A stretch of DNA of 64,000 nucleotides from assembly GCF_000812465.1 (NCBI RefSeq), contig NZ_JWMA01000201.1:48875-112874 (forward strand), given 5' to 3'. The position numbers and the translations under genes are program-made. Numbering within the stretch: position 1 is the stretch's first letter; every line of letters starts with the position of its first letter. Below the pieces are notes generated by a model that saw nothing but the letters and a program-made list of their open reading frames with translations, did not search any database and was not told where the DNA came from. Positions 43,381 through 51,734 of the stretch are shown here, in pieces. The DNA comes from Cupriavidus sp. IDO (GTDB lineage Bacteria; Pseudomonadota; Gammaproteobacteria; Burkholderiales; Burkholderiaceae).

Positions 43381-43443
43381 CGCCCAGCGACTCCGCGTCC
43401 ACATTTCCCTGCACACGAGCCTGCCGACCGCCATTGAGCCGGG

Positions 43444-43459
43444 TGGCACAGGTCTTGCC
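43444..43459 (+). promoter_or_regulatory. Sigma-54 (-24/-12) promoter of aioBA
   Basis: TGGCACAGGTCTTGCC has the invariant GG and GC 12 bases apart, fitting the consensus TGGCAC-N5-TTGC. The aioB start is 51 bases further on. With AioR as activator this is the expected promoter class. Confidence 0.85.
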
Positions 43460-43510
43460 ACGCAATCGATGCTAGCGACTAGGCAAGCAAGATTCAAGCA
43501 AGGAGGGAAC

Positions 43511-44035
43511 ATGTCCGAACTCAAATTCGACCGCCGGACGTTCTTGAAGCTGGGAGGCACCTCCGTTGCCGCCTCCGCTGCGTGTGCATTTGCGCCTACC
43601 GCAGCGGAAGCCGCCACACCGGTCGACACAAGCAAGACCAAGCTCCCGTATCCGAGAAAGACTCTGACGCAACTCGGGCGGATGGCGCCCAATACCCCAG
43701 TCTCCTTCACCTATCCGGACGCCGCTTCGCCCTGCATCGCTGTCAAACTCGGCAGCCGCGTCCCAGGTGGTGTCGGCCCGGAAGGTGACATCGTTGCCTA
43801 CAGCGCGATGTGCACCCATATGGGATGCCCTGTGGCATACGAACCTGCCACAAAGACATTCAAGTGCCCGTGCCATTACAGCATCTTTGATGCGGAAAAA
43901 GCCGGACAAATGGTTGCCGGCCAGGCCACCGAAAATCTGCCCCGGGTGAGGCTCACCTATGACGAGAAATCTGGAACGGTGTCAGCTGTCGGCTTGGAAG
44001 GCCTGATATACGGCCGCCAGGCCAACATCCTTTGA
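43511..44035 (+). CDS. aioB: Arsenite oxidase small (Rieske) subunit
   Basis: 174 residues. The twin-arginine signal DRRTFLKLGGTSVAA directs folded export. The Rieske centre is C-T-H-M-G-C...C-P-C-H; the two extra Cys match the disulfide pair of high-potential Rieske proteins. It passes electrons from AioA towards a periplasmic cytochrome. ATG 43511 follows AGGAGG by 4 bases. First gene of the arsenite oxidase operon. Confidence 0.95.
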   Translation: MSELKFDRRTFLKLGGTSVAASAACAFAPTAAEAATPVDTSKTKLPYPRKTLTQLGRMAPNTPVSFTYPDAASPCIAVKLGSRVPGGVGPEGDIVAYSAMCTHMGCPVAYEPATKTFKCPCHYSIFDAEKAGQMVAGQATENLPRVRLTYDEKSGTVSAVGLEGLIYGRQANIL

Positions 44036-44051
44036 GTTCGAGGAGCTGAAA

Positions 44052-46529
44052 ATGGCTACCGAAAAGGACCGCATCGTGCTGCCGCCGGTCACGGCCAAGC
44101 GGACAAACATGACCTGCCACTTCTGCATCGTTGGGTGTGGGTATCACGTTTACAAGTGGCCGGAGGACCAGGAAGGAGGGCGCGCTCCGAACCAGAATGC
44201 GCTCGGACTTGATTATCGCAAGCAGCTGCCGCCGCTCACGATTGTCATGACGCCCGCGATGGAGAATGTCATCACCGAACGTGACGGCTCGCGCCACACC
44301 ATCATGATTGTCCCGGACAAGAGCTGCGTTGTGAACAGCGGACTCAGCTCGACGCGAGGCGGCAAGATGGCAACCTATATGTATGCCCCAGACGGGCTCA
44401 CGAAGGACCGCCTCAAGAATCCACGTGTCTATCTGAGCGACCAATGGGTCGATACGACCTGGGACCAGGCATTGGCCCTTTATGCCGGCCTGATGAAGAA
44501 GGTGCTCGACAAGGATGGTCCAAATGGCATTGTCTTTTCTGCCTTTGACCATGGTGGTGCGGGTGGTGGATTCGAGAACACGTGGGGTTCGGGCAAGCTG
44601 ATGTTCACAGCGCTGCAGACCCCGATGGTCCGCATCCACAACAGGCCGGCGTACAACTCCGAATGCCATGCCACTCGTGAGATGGGCATTGGAGAACTGA
44701 ACAACTCATACGAGGACGCCGAACTCGCCGACGTCATCTGGTCCATTGGCGCCAACTCGTACGAAACGCAAACGAACTACTTCCTGAACCATTGGGTGCC
44801 AAATCTCAATGGAACGACGGCTGACAAGAAGAGGAAGTGGTTCCCTGGAGAAGCGACGCCAAAGACAAAAGTCGTGTTCGTTGACCCGAGACGCACTCCG
44901 ACCATCGCGGTAGCCGAAAAGGTGGCAGGGAAGGACAACGTGCTGCACCTGGACATCCAGCCGGGGACGGATATCGCGTTGTTCAATGGCCTCTTCACGT
45001 ACGTCGTCCAGCAGGGCTGGATTGACCGCGAGTTCATTGCCGCCCACACGAGCGGGTTCGATGCGGCGGTACAGGCCAACAAGTTGTCCCTTGAAGATTG
45101 CAGCAAAATCACCGGCGTGCCTGTTGAGAAGATTCGAACGGCTGCCGAATGGTCGTACAAGCCAAAGGCTTCGGGTCAGATGCCGAGGACGATGCACACC
45201 TATGAAAAGGGCATCATCTGGGGCAACGACAACTATCTGATTCAGTCCTCCCTCGTGGACCTTGCGCTCGCGACGCACAATGTCGGACGGCGAGGGACCG
45301 GCTGCGTTCGTATGGGCGGTCACCAGGAAGGCTACACCCGGCCTCCGTACCCCGGTGACAAGAAGATATACATTGACCAGGAACTCATCCACGGCAAAGG
45401 CCGGATGATGACGTGGTGGGCCTGCAATAACTTCCAGACAAGCAACAACGCTCAGCAGTTGCGCGAAGTCGTCCTGCGCAGGTCGCAAATAGTCAAGGAC
45501 GCGATGCAGCGCGCCCGTGGCGTGACCACCGAGCAAATGGTCGACGTTATTTATGATGCGAGTGGCAAGGGTGGGCTGTTTGTCGCGAGCATCAACCTCT
45601 ACCCGACCAAGCTCGAAGAGGCTGCACATCTGATGTTGCCTGCAGCACATCCTGGTGAAATGAATCTGACCTCCATGAATGGCGAACGGCGTATGCGGCT
45701 CTCCGAACGGTTCATGGACCCGCCTGGAACTGCACTGCCCGACTGCATCATCGCGGCACGCATCGCCAACACGCTGCGCGACATGTACCGCAAGGATGGC
45801 AACGCGAAGATGGCGGCCCGGTTTGAAGGCTTTGACTGGAAGACTGAGGAGGACGCGTTCAACGATGGCTTCCGCAAAGCTGGACAGCCGGGAGCTGGGA
45901 AGATTGACAGCCAGGGCGGCGATACGGGCAATCTGGTGACTTATGAACGGTTGCGTGTCATGGCCAACAACGGTGTGCAGCTACCGGCGAAGGCGTGGGA
46001 AGGGGGAAAGCTGGTCGGCACAGAGATGATGTATATGGACGGCAAGTTCGACACGCCGGACGGCAAGGCACAGTTCAAGGCATCACCATGGCCAGGTCTA
46101 CCGAAGCTCATAGCCGACCAGAAGGCGAAGTACCGCTTCTGGATTAACAATGGCCGCACGAACGAAGTATGGCAAACGGTCTATCACGACCAGTACAACG
46201 ACTTCGTCCGCACGCGAGACCCGATGGCATATATCGAAATGAACCCGGAAGACGCGCAGCAACTTGGGATTGCTGCGGGGGACATCGTCGAGGTCTTCAA
46301 CGACTTCGGGTCCACCTATGCAATGGCTTATCCGGCTGCCGAAATCAAGCATGACCAGACGTTCATGGTGTTCGGCCACGTCAACGGCATCCAGGATAAC
46401 GTCACGACGACATGGACGGACCGCAACATCGTTCCTTACTACAAGGGCACGTGGGCGAACGTTCGACGCGTGGGGCCGATGGACGACTACAAGCAAACGG
46501 TGAGCTTCAAGAGCCGCCGCTTCACATAG
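44052..46529 (+). CDS. aioA: Arsenite oxidase large (molybdopterin) subunit
   Basis: 825 residues of the DMSO-reductase superfamily. The N-terminal [3Fe-4S] ligands are C22-x2-C25-x3-C29, with Ser rather than a fourth Cys, as in characterised AioA. Arsenite-site residues are seen as His and Glu in NSECHATREMGIGE and Arg/His in VRMGGHQEG. It carries no signal peptide and is exported with AioB. It oxidises As(III) to As(V) in the periplasm. Starts 16 bases after aioB. Confidence 0.96.
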   Translation: MATEKDRIVLPPVTAKRTNMTCHFCIVGCGYHVYKWPEDQEGGRAPNQNALGLDYRKQLPPLTIVMTPAMENVITERDGSRHTIMIVPDKSCVVNSGLSSTRGGKMATYMYAPDGLTKDRLKNPRVYLSDQWVDTTWDQALALYAGLMKKVLDKDGPNGIVFSAFDHGGAGGGFENTWGSGKLMFTALQTPMVRIHNRPAYNSECHATREMGIGELNNSYEDAELADVIWSIGANSYETQTNYFLNHWVPNLNGTTADKKRKWFPGEATPKTKVVFVDPRRTPTIAVAEKVAGKDNVLHLDIQPGTDIALFNGLFTYVVQQGWIDREFIAAHTSGFDAAVQANKLSLEDCSKITGVPVEKIRTAAEWSYKPKASGQMPRTMHTYEKGIIWGNDNYLIQSSLVDLALATHNVGRRGTGCVRMGGHQEGYTRPPYPGDKKIYIDQELIHGKGRMMTWWACNNFQTSNNAQQLREVVLRRSQIVKDAMQRARGVTTEQMVDVIYDASGKGGLFVASINLYPTKLEEAAHLMLPAAHPGEMNLTSMNGERRMRLSERFMDPPGTALPDCIIAARIANTLRDMYRKDGNAKMAARFEGFDWKTEEDAFNDGFRKAGQPGAGKIDSQGGDTGNLVTYERLRVMANNGVQLPAKAWEGGKLVGTEMMYMDGKFDTPDGKAQFKASPWPGLPKLIADQKAKYRFWINNGRTNEVWQTVYHDQYNDFVRTRDPMAYIEMNPEDAQQLGIAAGDIVEVFNDFGSTYAMAYPAAEIKHDQTFMVFGHVNGIQDNVTTTWTDRNIVPYYKGTWANVRRVGPMDDYKQTVSFKSRRFT

Positions 46530-46537
46530 GCGGCGGA

Positions 46538-46558
46538 GGGCCGGCGCGTTGCCGGCCC
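46538..46558 (+). terminator. Hairpin after aioA
   Basis: GGGCCGGC-GCGTT-GCCGGCCC, a strong stem 8 bases after the aioA stop but without a T-run. It may slow decay or attenuate transcription into the moaA remnant. Confidence 0.5.
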
Positions 46559-46607
46559 ACTTCCCATGCCAGGCGTGTGCCACTGAACACGACAGATAGG
46601 TGGCGCG

Positions 46608-46892
46608 ATGAAAGCGCTTGGGCACGTGATTCCTCTGATGGATGTCACTGCCCTCCACCTTACAGAGAACTACGTCCGCACCGCAGATGTCACCGCTGTC
46701 GCATTGCCGGTTCAGGACACGCGGCCTCGGCCGTTGCGAGACTTACGCATTCCGGTGACAGACCACCGTAACTTCCGCAGCATCTACTGCATGCCAAAGG
46801 AGGTTTTCGGCAAGGACTCCCCCTTCCTGCCCCGAGCTGAGTTGCTCATCCTCATGAATCCGCACGCCACCGCTCCTATAATGCCGGCCTGA
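46608..46892 (+). pseudogene. moaA: Truncated MoaA (molybdenum cofactor synthesis) fragment
   Basis: 94 codons. Residues about 39-80, PRPLRDLRIPVTDHRNFRSIYCMPKEVFGKDSPFLPRAELL, match the start of MoaA (GTP 3',8-cyclase), whose radical-SAM motif is C-x3-C-x2-C in D-R-C-N-F-R-C-x-Y-C. Here the first two Cys read R and S and only the last is kept, and the remaining 240 residues are missing; after ELL the sequence is unrelated. It is therefore non-functional. moaA or moeA genes often follow aioBA in intact islands. Confidence 0.8.
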
Positions 46893-46927
46893 CATCACCC
46901 CCCCGCAGCACCGCCTGCGGAACCTCC

Positions 46928-47362
46928 ATGCAAATCGATTTCACGCATTTCACGCCCTGGCTGTCGCTCGCCGGCGGCCTGGTCATCGGCGTGGCCGCGG
47001 CCGTGCTGGTGCTGTTCAACGGTCGCATTGCCGGCATCAGCGGCATCCTCGGCGGCCTGCTGACGCGCCCGCATGGCGATACCCGCTGGCGCGTGGCTTT
47101 CCTCGCCGGCCTGCTGGCGGCGCCAGTCCTGGCGACGGCGCTGGGTGTAATGCCTGCCCCGCAGATTGATGCCAGCTGGGCGGAGGTGCTGGTGGCGGGG
47201 CTGCTGGTGGGCGTCGGCACGCGCTATGCCAGCGGCTGCACCAGCGGGCACGGCGTGTGCGGGATTTCGCGCGGGTCGGTACGGTCGCTGGTGGCAACCG
47301 CCACCTTTATGGCGACCGGGTTCCTGACCGTGCTGGTGCAACGCCACCTGCTGGGAGGCTGA
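46928..47362 (+). CDS. YeeE/YedE family sulfur-transport membrane protein
   Basis: 144 residues, four or so hydrophobic helices, with the family Cys motif RYASGCTSGHGVCGISRGS. Such half-size YeeE/YedE proteins pair with the next gene to import sulfur compounds such as thiosulfate. A TATAAT lies at about 46871, just before the gene. One base separates the two genes. Confidence 0.88.
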   Translation: MQIDFTHFTPWLSLAGGLVIGVAAAVLVLFNGRIAGISGILGGLLTRPHGDTRWRVAFLAGLLAAPVLATALGVMPAPQIDASWAEVLVAGLLVGVGTRYASGCTSGHGVCGISRGSVRSLVATATFMATGFLTVLVQRHLLGG

Positions 47363-47363
47363 C

Positions 47364-47783
47364 ATGGCAGCCTTCATTGCCCTGCAGGCCGGCTTTGCCT
47401 TTGGTATCGGCCTGATCGTCTCCGGCATGGCCAACCCGGCCAAGGTGCTCGGCTTTCTCGACCTTGCTGGCAGCTGGGATCCGTCGCTGGCTTTCGTCAT
47501 GGGCGGAGCGGTCTTGATCGGTACGATCGCTTTTGCCCTTGCACGGCGTAGGCAGCGTTCGTGGCTCGGCCTGCCGATGCAGCTGCCGGCCAGTACCACG
47601 GTTACGCTGCGGCTGGTGCTCGGCAGTGCCGCGTTCGGCGTGGGCTGGGGCCTGGCGGGCTTCTGCCCGGGCCCGGCACTGGTGGCGCTGGGCGCGGGTT
47701 ACGCCAAGGCGTGGGGCTTTGTCGGGGCCATGCTGGCCGGCATGGCGCTCTTCGAAGTGGCGGAGCGGACACGCCGCAAGTAG
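47364..47783 (+). CDS. DUF6691/YeeE-YedE-like membrane protein, second half
   Basis: 139 residues, four hydrophobic helices, with GFCPGPALVALGAG, the second Cys-containing motif of the YeeE/YedE fold, and GMANPAKVLGFLD near the N-terminus. It forms the partner half of the channel encoded just upstream. Its start lies one base after the previous stop. Confidence 0.88.
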   Translation: MAAFIALQAGFAFGIGLIVSGMANPAKVLGFLDLAGSWDPSLAFVMGGAVLIGTIAFALARRRQRSWLGLPMQLPASTTVTLRLVLGSAAFGVGWGLAGFCPGPALVALGAGYAKAWGFVGAMLAGMALFEVAERTRRK

Positions 47784-47888
47784 CGGGGCGCATGGGGGCA
47801 TCGCCAACGCGATAAGGCAAAAAGCTGGCCCGCCGGGCCAAGGCGGTTTAAGATTGCGCGATTATCGAACAGCGATCCCTCTTCCCCA

Positions 47889-48737
47889 ATGGATGCTCCC
47901 CGCCCCATCAGCATCGGCCAGGCCCAGGCCGATTCCGTCCGCGTTGCCAGGCCGCAGTCTGACCTGCTGGGCAGCTTCGCCGGCGATCCCAACTTCATGC
48001 TGTCGCTGGCGCGGGGGCTGACCGTGCTGGAAGCATTCTCCGAGCGTAAGCGCCCGCTCACTATCTCGCAGGTGGCGCAGCGCACGCAGTTGTCGCGCGC
48101 GTCGGTGCGGCGCTGCCTCTATACGCTCGAACAGCTGGGCTATGTCAGCCAGCAGGACGGCCAGTTCGCGCTGCGCCCGCGCGTACTGCATCTGGGGCAT
48201 GCGTATTTCTCGTCGACCTCGCTGGTGTCGCTGGCCCAGCCGATCCTGGACAACCTGAGCGCGCGCATCCACGAGACCTCGGCGCTGGCCATCCTGGACG
48301 GCACGGACATCCTTTACCTGGTTCGCTCGGAAGTGCAGCGGGTACTCACCTACTCGCTTGGCATGGGCAGCCGGTTGCCGGCCTACTGCACCTCGAACGG
48401 CCGCCTCCTGCTGGCGCACCAGCCGGCATCGGTGCTCGACGGCTTCTTCGAGCACGCCGACCTGCGCCCCCGCACGCTGCAGACCAAGGTCTCGCGCCAG
48501 GAGCTGGAAACCTGCTTTGCGCGGGCCAGGGAGCTGGATTACGTGGTAGTCGACGAGGAGCTGGAGCCCGGCCTGCGCGCGATTGCGGTGCCGGTGCGCT
48601 CGGCCTCGGGCATCGTGCTGGCCGGCATCAGCGTCAGCGTGCGCGCGGCCAAGGTGTCGGAAGCGGAGATGATCTCGCGGCTGCTGCCGCCGATGCGCGA
48701 AGCCGCAACGGCCATTGGCCGCCTGATCGCGTCCTGA
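47889..48737 (+). CDS. IclR-family regulator (PcaR/PobR/PcaU subgroup)
   Basis: 282 residues: winged-helix domain (LTISQVAQRTQLSRASVRRCLYTLEQLGYV) and an IclR effector domain (LYLVRSEVQRVLTYSLGMGSRLPAYCTSNGRLLL...). The subgroup controls aromatic-acid (protocatechuate, 4-hydroxybenzoate) genes; none of those lie in the window, so the target is elsewhere. An N-terminal extension of about 30 residues precedes the HTH. Confidence 0.9.
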   Translation: MDAPRPISIGQAQADSVRVARPQSDLLGSFAGDPNFMLSLARGLTVLEAFSERKRPLTISQVAQRTQLSRASVRRCLYTLEQLGYVSQQDGQFALRPRVLHLGHAYFSSTSLVSLAQPILDNLSARIHETSALAILDGTDILYLVRSEVQRVLTYSLGMGSRLPAYCTSNGRLLLAHQPASVLDGFFEHADLRPRTLQTKVSRQELETCFARARELDYVVVDEELEPGLRAIAVPVRSASGIVLAGISVSVRAAKVSEAEMISRLLPPMREAATAIGRLIAS

Positions 48738-48755
48738 CGGCCCAGCGCCGTCCTG

Positions 48756-49127
48756 TCAGCCTCGCAGGCGCGCGGGGCCGAGCATGGCCGCGGTCAGGCC
48801 GAAATCCGCAATGCGTTGCGGCAGCGGCCGCCCCTGTACCAGCGCGGCGCAGGCTTCGCCCATGGCGGCCGAGGTCTGGATGCCGTAGCCGCCCTGCGCG
48901 GCCACCCAGAAAAAGCCTTCCACCTCCGGATCGAATCCGCCCACCAGGTCGCCGTCGGCGACGAACGAACGCAGGCCGGCCCAGGCCCGCGTCGGGCGGC
49001 GGATGCTCAGCGAAGTCATGGCTTCGACATTGTGGATGCCGGTGGCGATATCCAGCGCTCCGGGCTGCACATTGCGCGGGAGCACCGGGGTCGCCCGGCC
49101 GGCACGACCGGACAGGGGAGCGGGCAA
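48756..49127 (-). pseudogene. C-terminal fragment of a DadA-like FAD-dependent amine oxidoreductase
   Basis: 124 codons. RAWAGLRSFVADGDLVGGFDPEVEGFFWVAAQGGYGIQTSAAMGEACAALVQG is the C-terminal part of glycine/D-amino-acid oxidase-like proteins, normally of about 370 residues. The N-terminal FAD-binding half is missing: the next gene upstream on the same strand begins at 49138. Probably a deletion remnant. Confidence 0.7.
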
Positions 49128-49137
49128 GTAGCGTAAC

Positions 49138-49920
49138 TCAGCCCCGGTGCGCGAGTTCCAGCGCGAATACGAGCCGTTGCAGGAAGTTCTCCATGCGGCC
49201 GTCGGCGTTCACGAAGGCGCACCCGTAGTGATGGATCGCGTTGTCATCGTGGCCGACCAGCCAGTGGCCCACCACCTGCATGTCGACCTCCAGCTTGCCC
49301 AGTTCGCGGAAATCCAGCCGGCACTTGCCGACCATGGTGCCCACCGGCAGTTGCTCGGCATCCACTGCCTTGGATCGCAGGCCGACACCCGACAGCGACA
49401 GGTCGGCGATATCGAGCAGCAGCACGCCGTTGTCGGGCTTGCGGATCTCGCAGCGGTAGCCCTTGGTCAACAGCGTGCGCGCGCGGAAGTGGCGGCGGCG
49501 CTGGAAGTGATACAGCTTTTCGGGAAACTCGACGACAAAGGCGGGACCTTCCTCGAAGCGCGTGGCTCCCGGCCTGCCCACCATGAAATTGACCGGCACG
49601 CCGCGCAGCAATCCGGAGAAGGCGTTCTCGTCCGAGGTCATCAGCGATTGCCGCTCGGCGTCGGCCTTGCACCAGTCGAACACGAAGGTCCGGTTGACCG
49701 GATCGACCTGCAGGATCGAGGTCACGAACTGATGACCGGTGCGCGTGCGCACCGTGATCATGCACTTCTGCCACGACAGGTCCCGCAGCACGGTGCCGAT
49801 CTGCGAGTTATGGGTCAGCCGGTAGCGCTCGTCCGAGTGCGAAGCGCCGGTATCGGCATCGCTTTCGTCGTGCGGGCCGGGCTCGGCCTTTGGGGGCTCG
49901 GAGGAATCTTGGAAACTCAT
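49138..49920 (-). CDS. YcgR-like PilZ domain protein (c-di-GMP receptor)
   Basis: 260 residues: an N-terminal YcgR-N-like domain (about 30-135) and a PilZ domain (about 140-250). The c-di-GMP motif R-x3-R is seen in FQRRRHFRART and D-x-S-x2-G in DLSLSGVGL. Such proteins bind the flagellar motor and slow it when c-di-GMP is high. No motility genes are nearby. Transcribed towards the oxidoreductase remnant, 10 bases from it. Confidence 0.88.
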   Translation of the reverse strand: MSFQDSSEPPKAEPGPHDESDADTGASHSDERYRLTHNSQIGTVLRDLSWQKCMITVRTRTGHQFVTSILQVDPVNRTFVFDWCKADAERQSLMTSDENAFSGLLRGVPVNFMVGRPGATRFEEGPAFVVEFPEKLYHFQRRRHFRARTLLTKGYRCEIRKPDNGVLLLDIADLSLSGVGLRSKAVDAEQLPVGTMVGKCRLDFRELGKLEVDMQVVGHWLVGHDDNAIHHYGCAFVNADGRMENFLQRLVFALELAHRG

Positions 49921-50094
49921 GAATTCACGCTACGTCAGGAATGGCGGTTTGCCGCGGGTCGGGGGGGCCGGTGTGCAGTCGCGCGCGCATGTTAAGCGCA
50001 CGCCGCGGCGCACGGCAAGACTCATGGGTTGGCCTTCGGCATTTTGTGGCAGAACTTGAGCACAGACTTCCGGGGGGTAGCGTTCAGGCCGGTT

Positions 50095-50982
50095 TCAGGC
50101 GGGGCCTTCGCCTGGCACCGCAAGCGATGCCTGCGCCTCTTCGCGCAGCCATGCCAGCAGCGCCTGGCGCCGCGCATCGTGCTCGAACGGCGTGGGTGAC
50201 AGCAGATGGTAGGACGTGCCGTCGGGCACGAAACCCAGCGGCGCCACCAGCCGGCCATCGGCGATCTCGTCGACTGCCATCAAGCGTGAAGCCAGCGCGC
50301 AGCCAAGGCCCGCCGCCGCGGCCTGCAGGCTCAGGTAGAAGTGCTCGAACCAGGCGTCGCCGCCAAAGGGGTCCCGGTTGCCGGTGGCGGCTGCCCAGCG
50401 CTGCCACGCGTCCGGGCGCGAGCGCGTGTGCAGGCGGTCGAGTGCGGCGAAGGGTTGCGCGGGCGCGCCGGCCACGCCCGGCCGACACACGGGACCGACC
50501 CATTCCTGCGCCACCTCGCGCGCATGCAGTTGCACCCCGAAGTGGAAATCATTGCGGCGCAGCGCCAGGTCGGCGCCGCTGCGCGCGAAATCGATCGGCC
50601 CGCCGGCAGCCATCAAGTGCAGGGGAATGTCCGGATGCCGGGCGGTGAAGCGCGGCAGCCGCGGAATCAGCCAGCGCATGGCAATGGTGGGTTCGCACGA
50701 CAGCACCAGCGCCTGGGCCGCGGGCTGCGTGCGGATGCGGGAGGCGGCGCCAGCCAGCATCTCCATCGACTGCGTCGCGGCCGCATAGAGCGTGCGCCCG
50801 GCCCCGGTCAGGAAAACCCCGCGGTTGCGCCGCTCGAACAAGGCCACGCCCAGCGTTTCCTCCAGCTGCCGGATCTGGCGGCTCACCGCGCCATGGGTCA
50901 GGTGCAGTTCGTCGGCAGCGCGGACAAAGCTCTCATGGCGGGCCGCGGCCTCGAAGAAACGGATCCAGCCAAGCCAGTGCAT
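50095..50982 (-). CDS. LysR-family transcriptional regulator
   Basis: 295 residues: N-terminal winged helix (FVRAADELHLTHGAVSRQIRQLEETLGVALF) and a LysR substrate-binding domain. The HTH is like the GcvA group. It is divergent from the LysE-type exporter at 51114, which suggests it controls that gene. The 131-base gap contains an AT-rich stretch (51013-51025). Confidence 0.92.
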   Translation of the reverse strand: MHWLGWIRFFEAAARHESFVRAADELHLTHGAVSRQIRQLEETLGVALFERRNRGVFLTGAGRTLYAAATQSMEMLAGAASRIRTQPAAQALVLSCEPTIAMRWLIPRLPRFTARHPDIPLHLMAAGGPIDFARSGADLALRRNDFHFGVQLHAREVAQEWVGPVCRPGVAGAPAQPFAALDRLHTRSRPDAWQRWAAATGNRDPFGGDAWFEHFYLSLQAAAAGLGCALASRLMAVDEIADGRLVAPLGFVPDGTSYHLLSPTPFEHDARRQALLAWLREEAQASLAVPGEGPA

Positions 50983-51113
50983 CTGTCAGTTTTTCTTACG
51001 AATTTCGGGGAGTATATATCGGTTGCCGGTCTGTGGAACGTCTCGCAGAATTGGGTACGCTTTCCACTCACGGAGAGCACTTCTCCATGAAACGATACGT
51101 TTACTGACACGAA

Positions 51114-51734
51114 ATGAGCCCTATCGCCGAATTGCTGGCCGTTGCCACGATTACCGTCCTTGCCGTCATCAGCCCGGGCCCGGATTTCGCCATGGTGACC
51201 CGCAACAGCTATGTGTTCGGCCGCAAGACCGGGCTGCTGAGTGCGCTGGGGATCGCACTGGGCGTGCAGGTGCACGTGTTCTATACGATGTTCGGGGTGG
51301 CGATCCTGATGCAGCACGCGCATGGCCTGCTGACGATCGTGAAGGGGCTGGGGGCGGTCTACCTGGTGTGGATCGGCATTCAGACTTTCCGCAACCGGGC
51401 GCAGTTGGCGGTGGACCTAGCTGTGCCGGCCATGTCGCCGATGGCCGCACTGCGCATGGGCTTCCTGACCAACGCGCTGAATCCCAAGACCACGTTATTT
51501 GTGGTCAGCACGTACACGCAGGTGGTGAATGTCCATACGCCGCTGCCGGTGCAGTTCGGCTATGGGCTCTTCATGTCATTCGCACACCTGGCCTGGTTCG
51601 GCCTGATCGCGTGCTTCTTCAGCGCGCCGGCGCTGCGCGCGGCCATGCTGCGTCGCCAGCGCCTGCTGGATCGCGCCATCGGCTCGGCCTTGTGCGGGCT
51701 AGGCGTGGCGTTGGGGTTCAGCAATCTGGCGTAA
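51114..51734 (+). CDS. LysE/RhtB-family amino-acid exporter
   Basis: 206 residues, six hydrophobic helices; the opening ISPGPDFAMVTRNSYVFGRKTGLLSALGIALG is the LysE/RhtB signature, with FLTNALNPKTTLF at the centre. It exports amino acids or derivatives; the substrate is unknown. Probably controlled by the divergent LysR protein. Its last 17 bases overlap the convergent phosphodiesterase gene. Confidence 0.92.
   Translation: MSPIAELLAVATITVLAVISPGPDFAMVTRNSYVFGRKTGLLSALGIALGVQVHVFYTMFGVAILMQHAHGLLTIVKGLGAVYLVWIGIQTFRNRAQLAVDLAVPAMSPMAALRMGFLTNALNPKTTLFVVSTYTQVVNVHTPLPVQFGYGLFMSFAHLAWFGLIACFFSAPALRAAMLRRQRLLDRAIGSALCGLGVALGFSNLA

Larger units (their letters stand above)
36450..46850. other. 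Arsenic resistance and arsenite oxidation island (approximate limits)
   Basis: From just after the patatin gene to inside a truncated moaA the DNA is visibly less GC-rich and all genes concern arsenic. The left limit lies in the AT-rich stretch at about 36440-36600; the right limit is set where the moaA reading frame loses its homology (about 46848). No integrase, transposase, tRNA or flanking direct repeat was seen. Limits are inferred by eye from composition and gene content. Confidence 0.65.

Noticed and set aside
46608..46892. A functional MoaA
   Set aside because: Two of three radical-SAM cysteines and most of the protein are missing.
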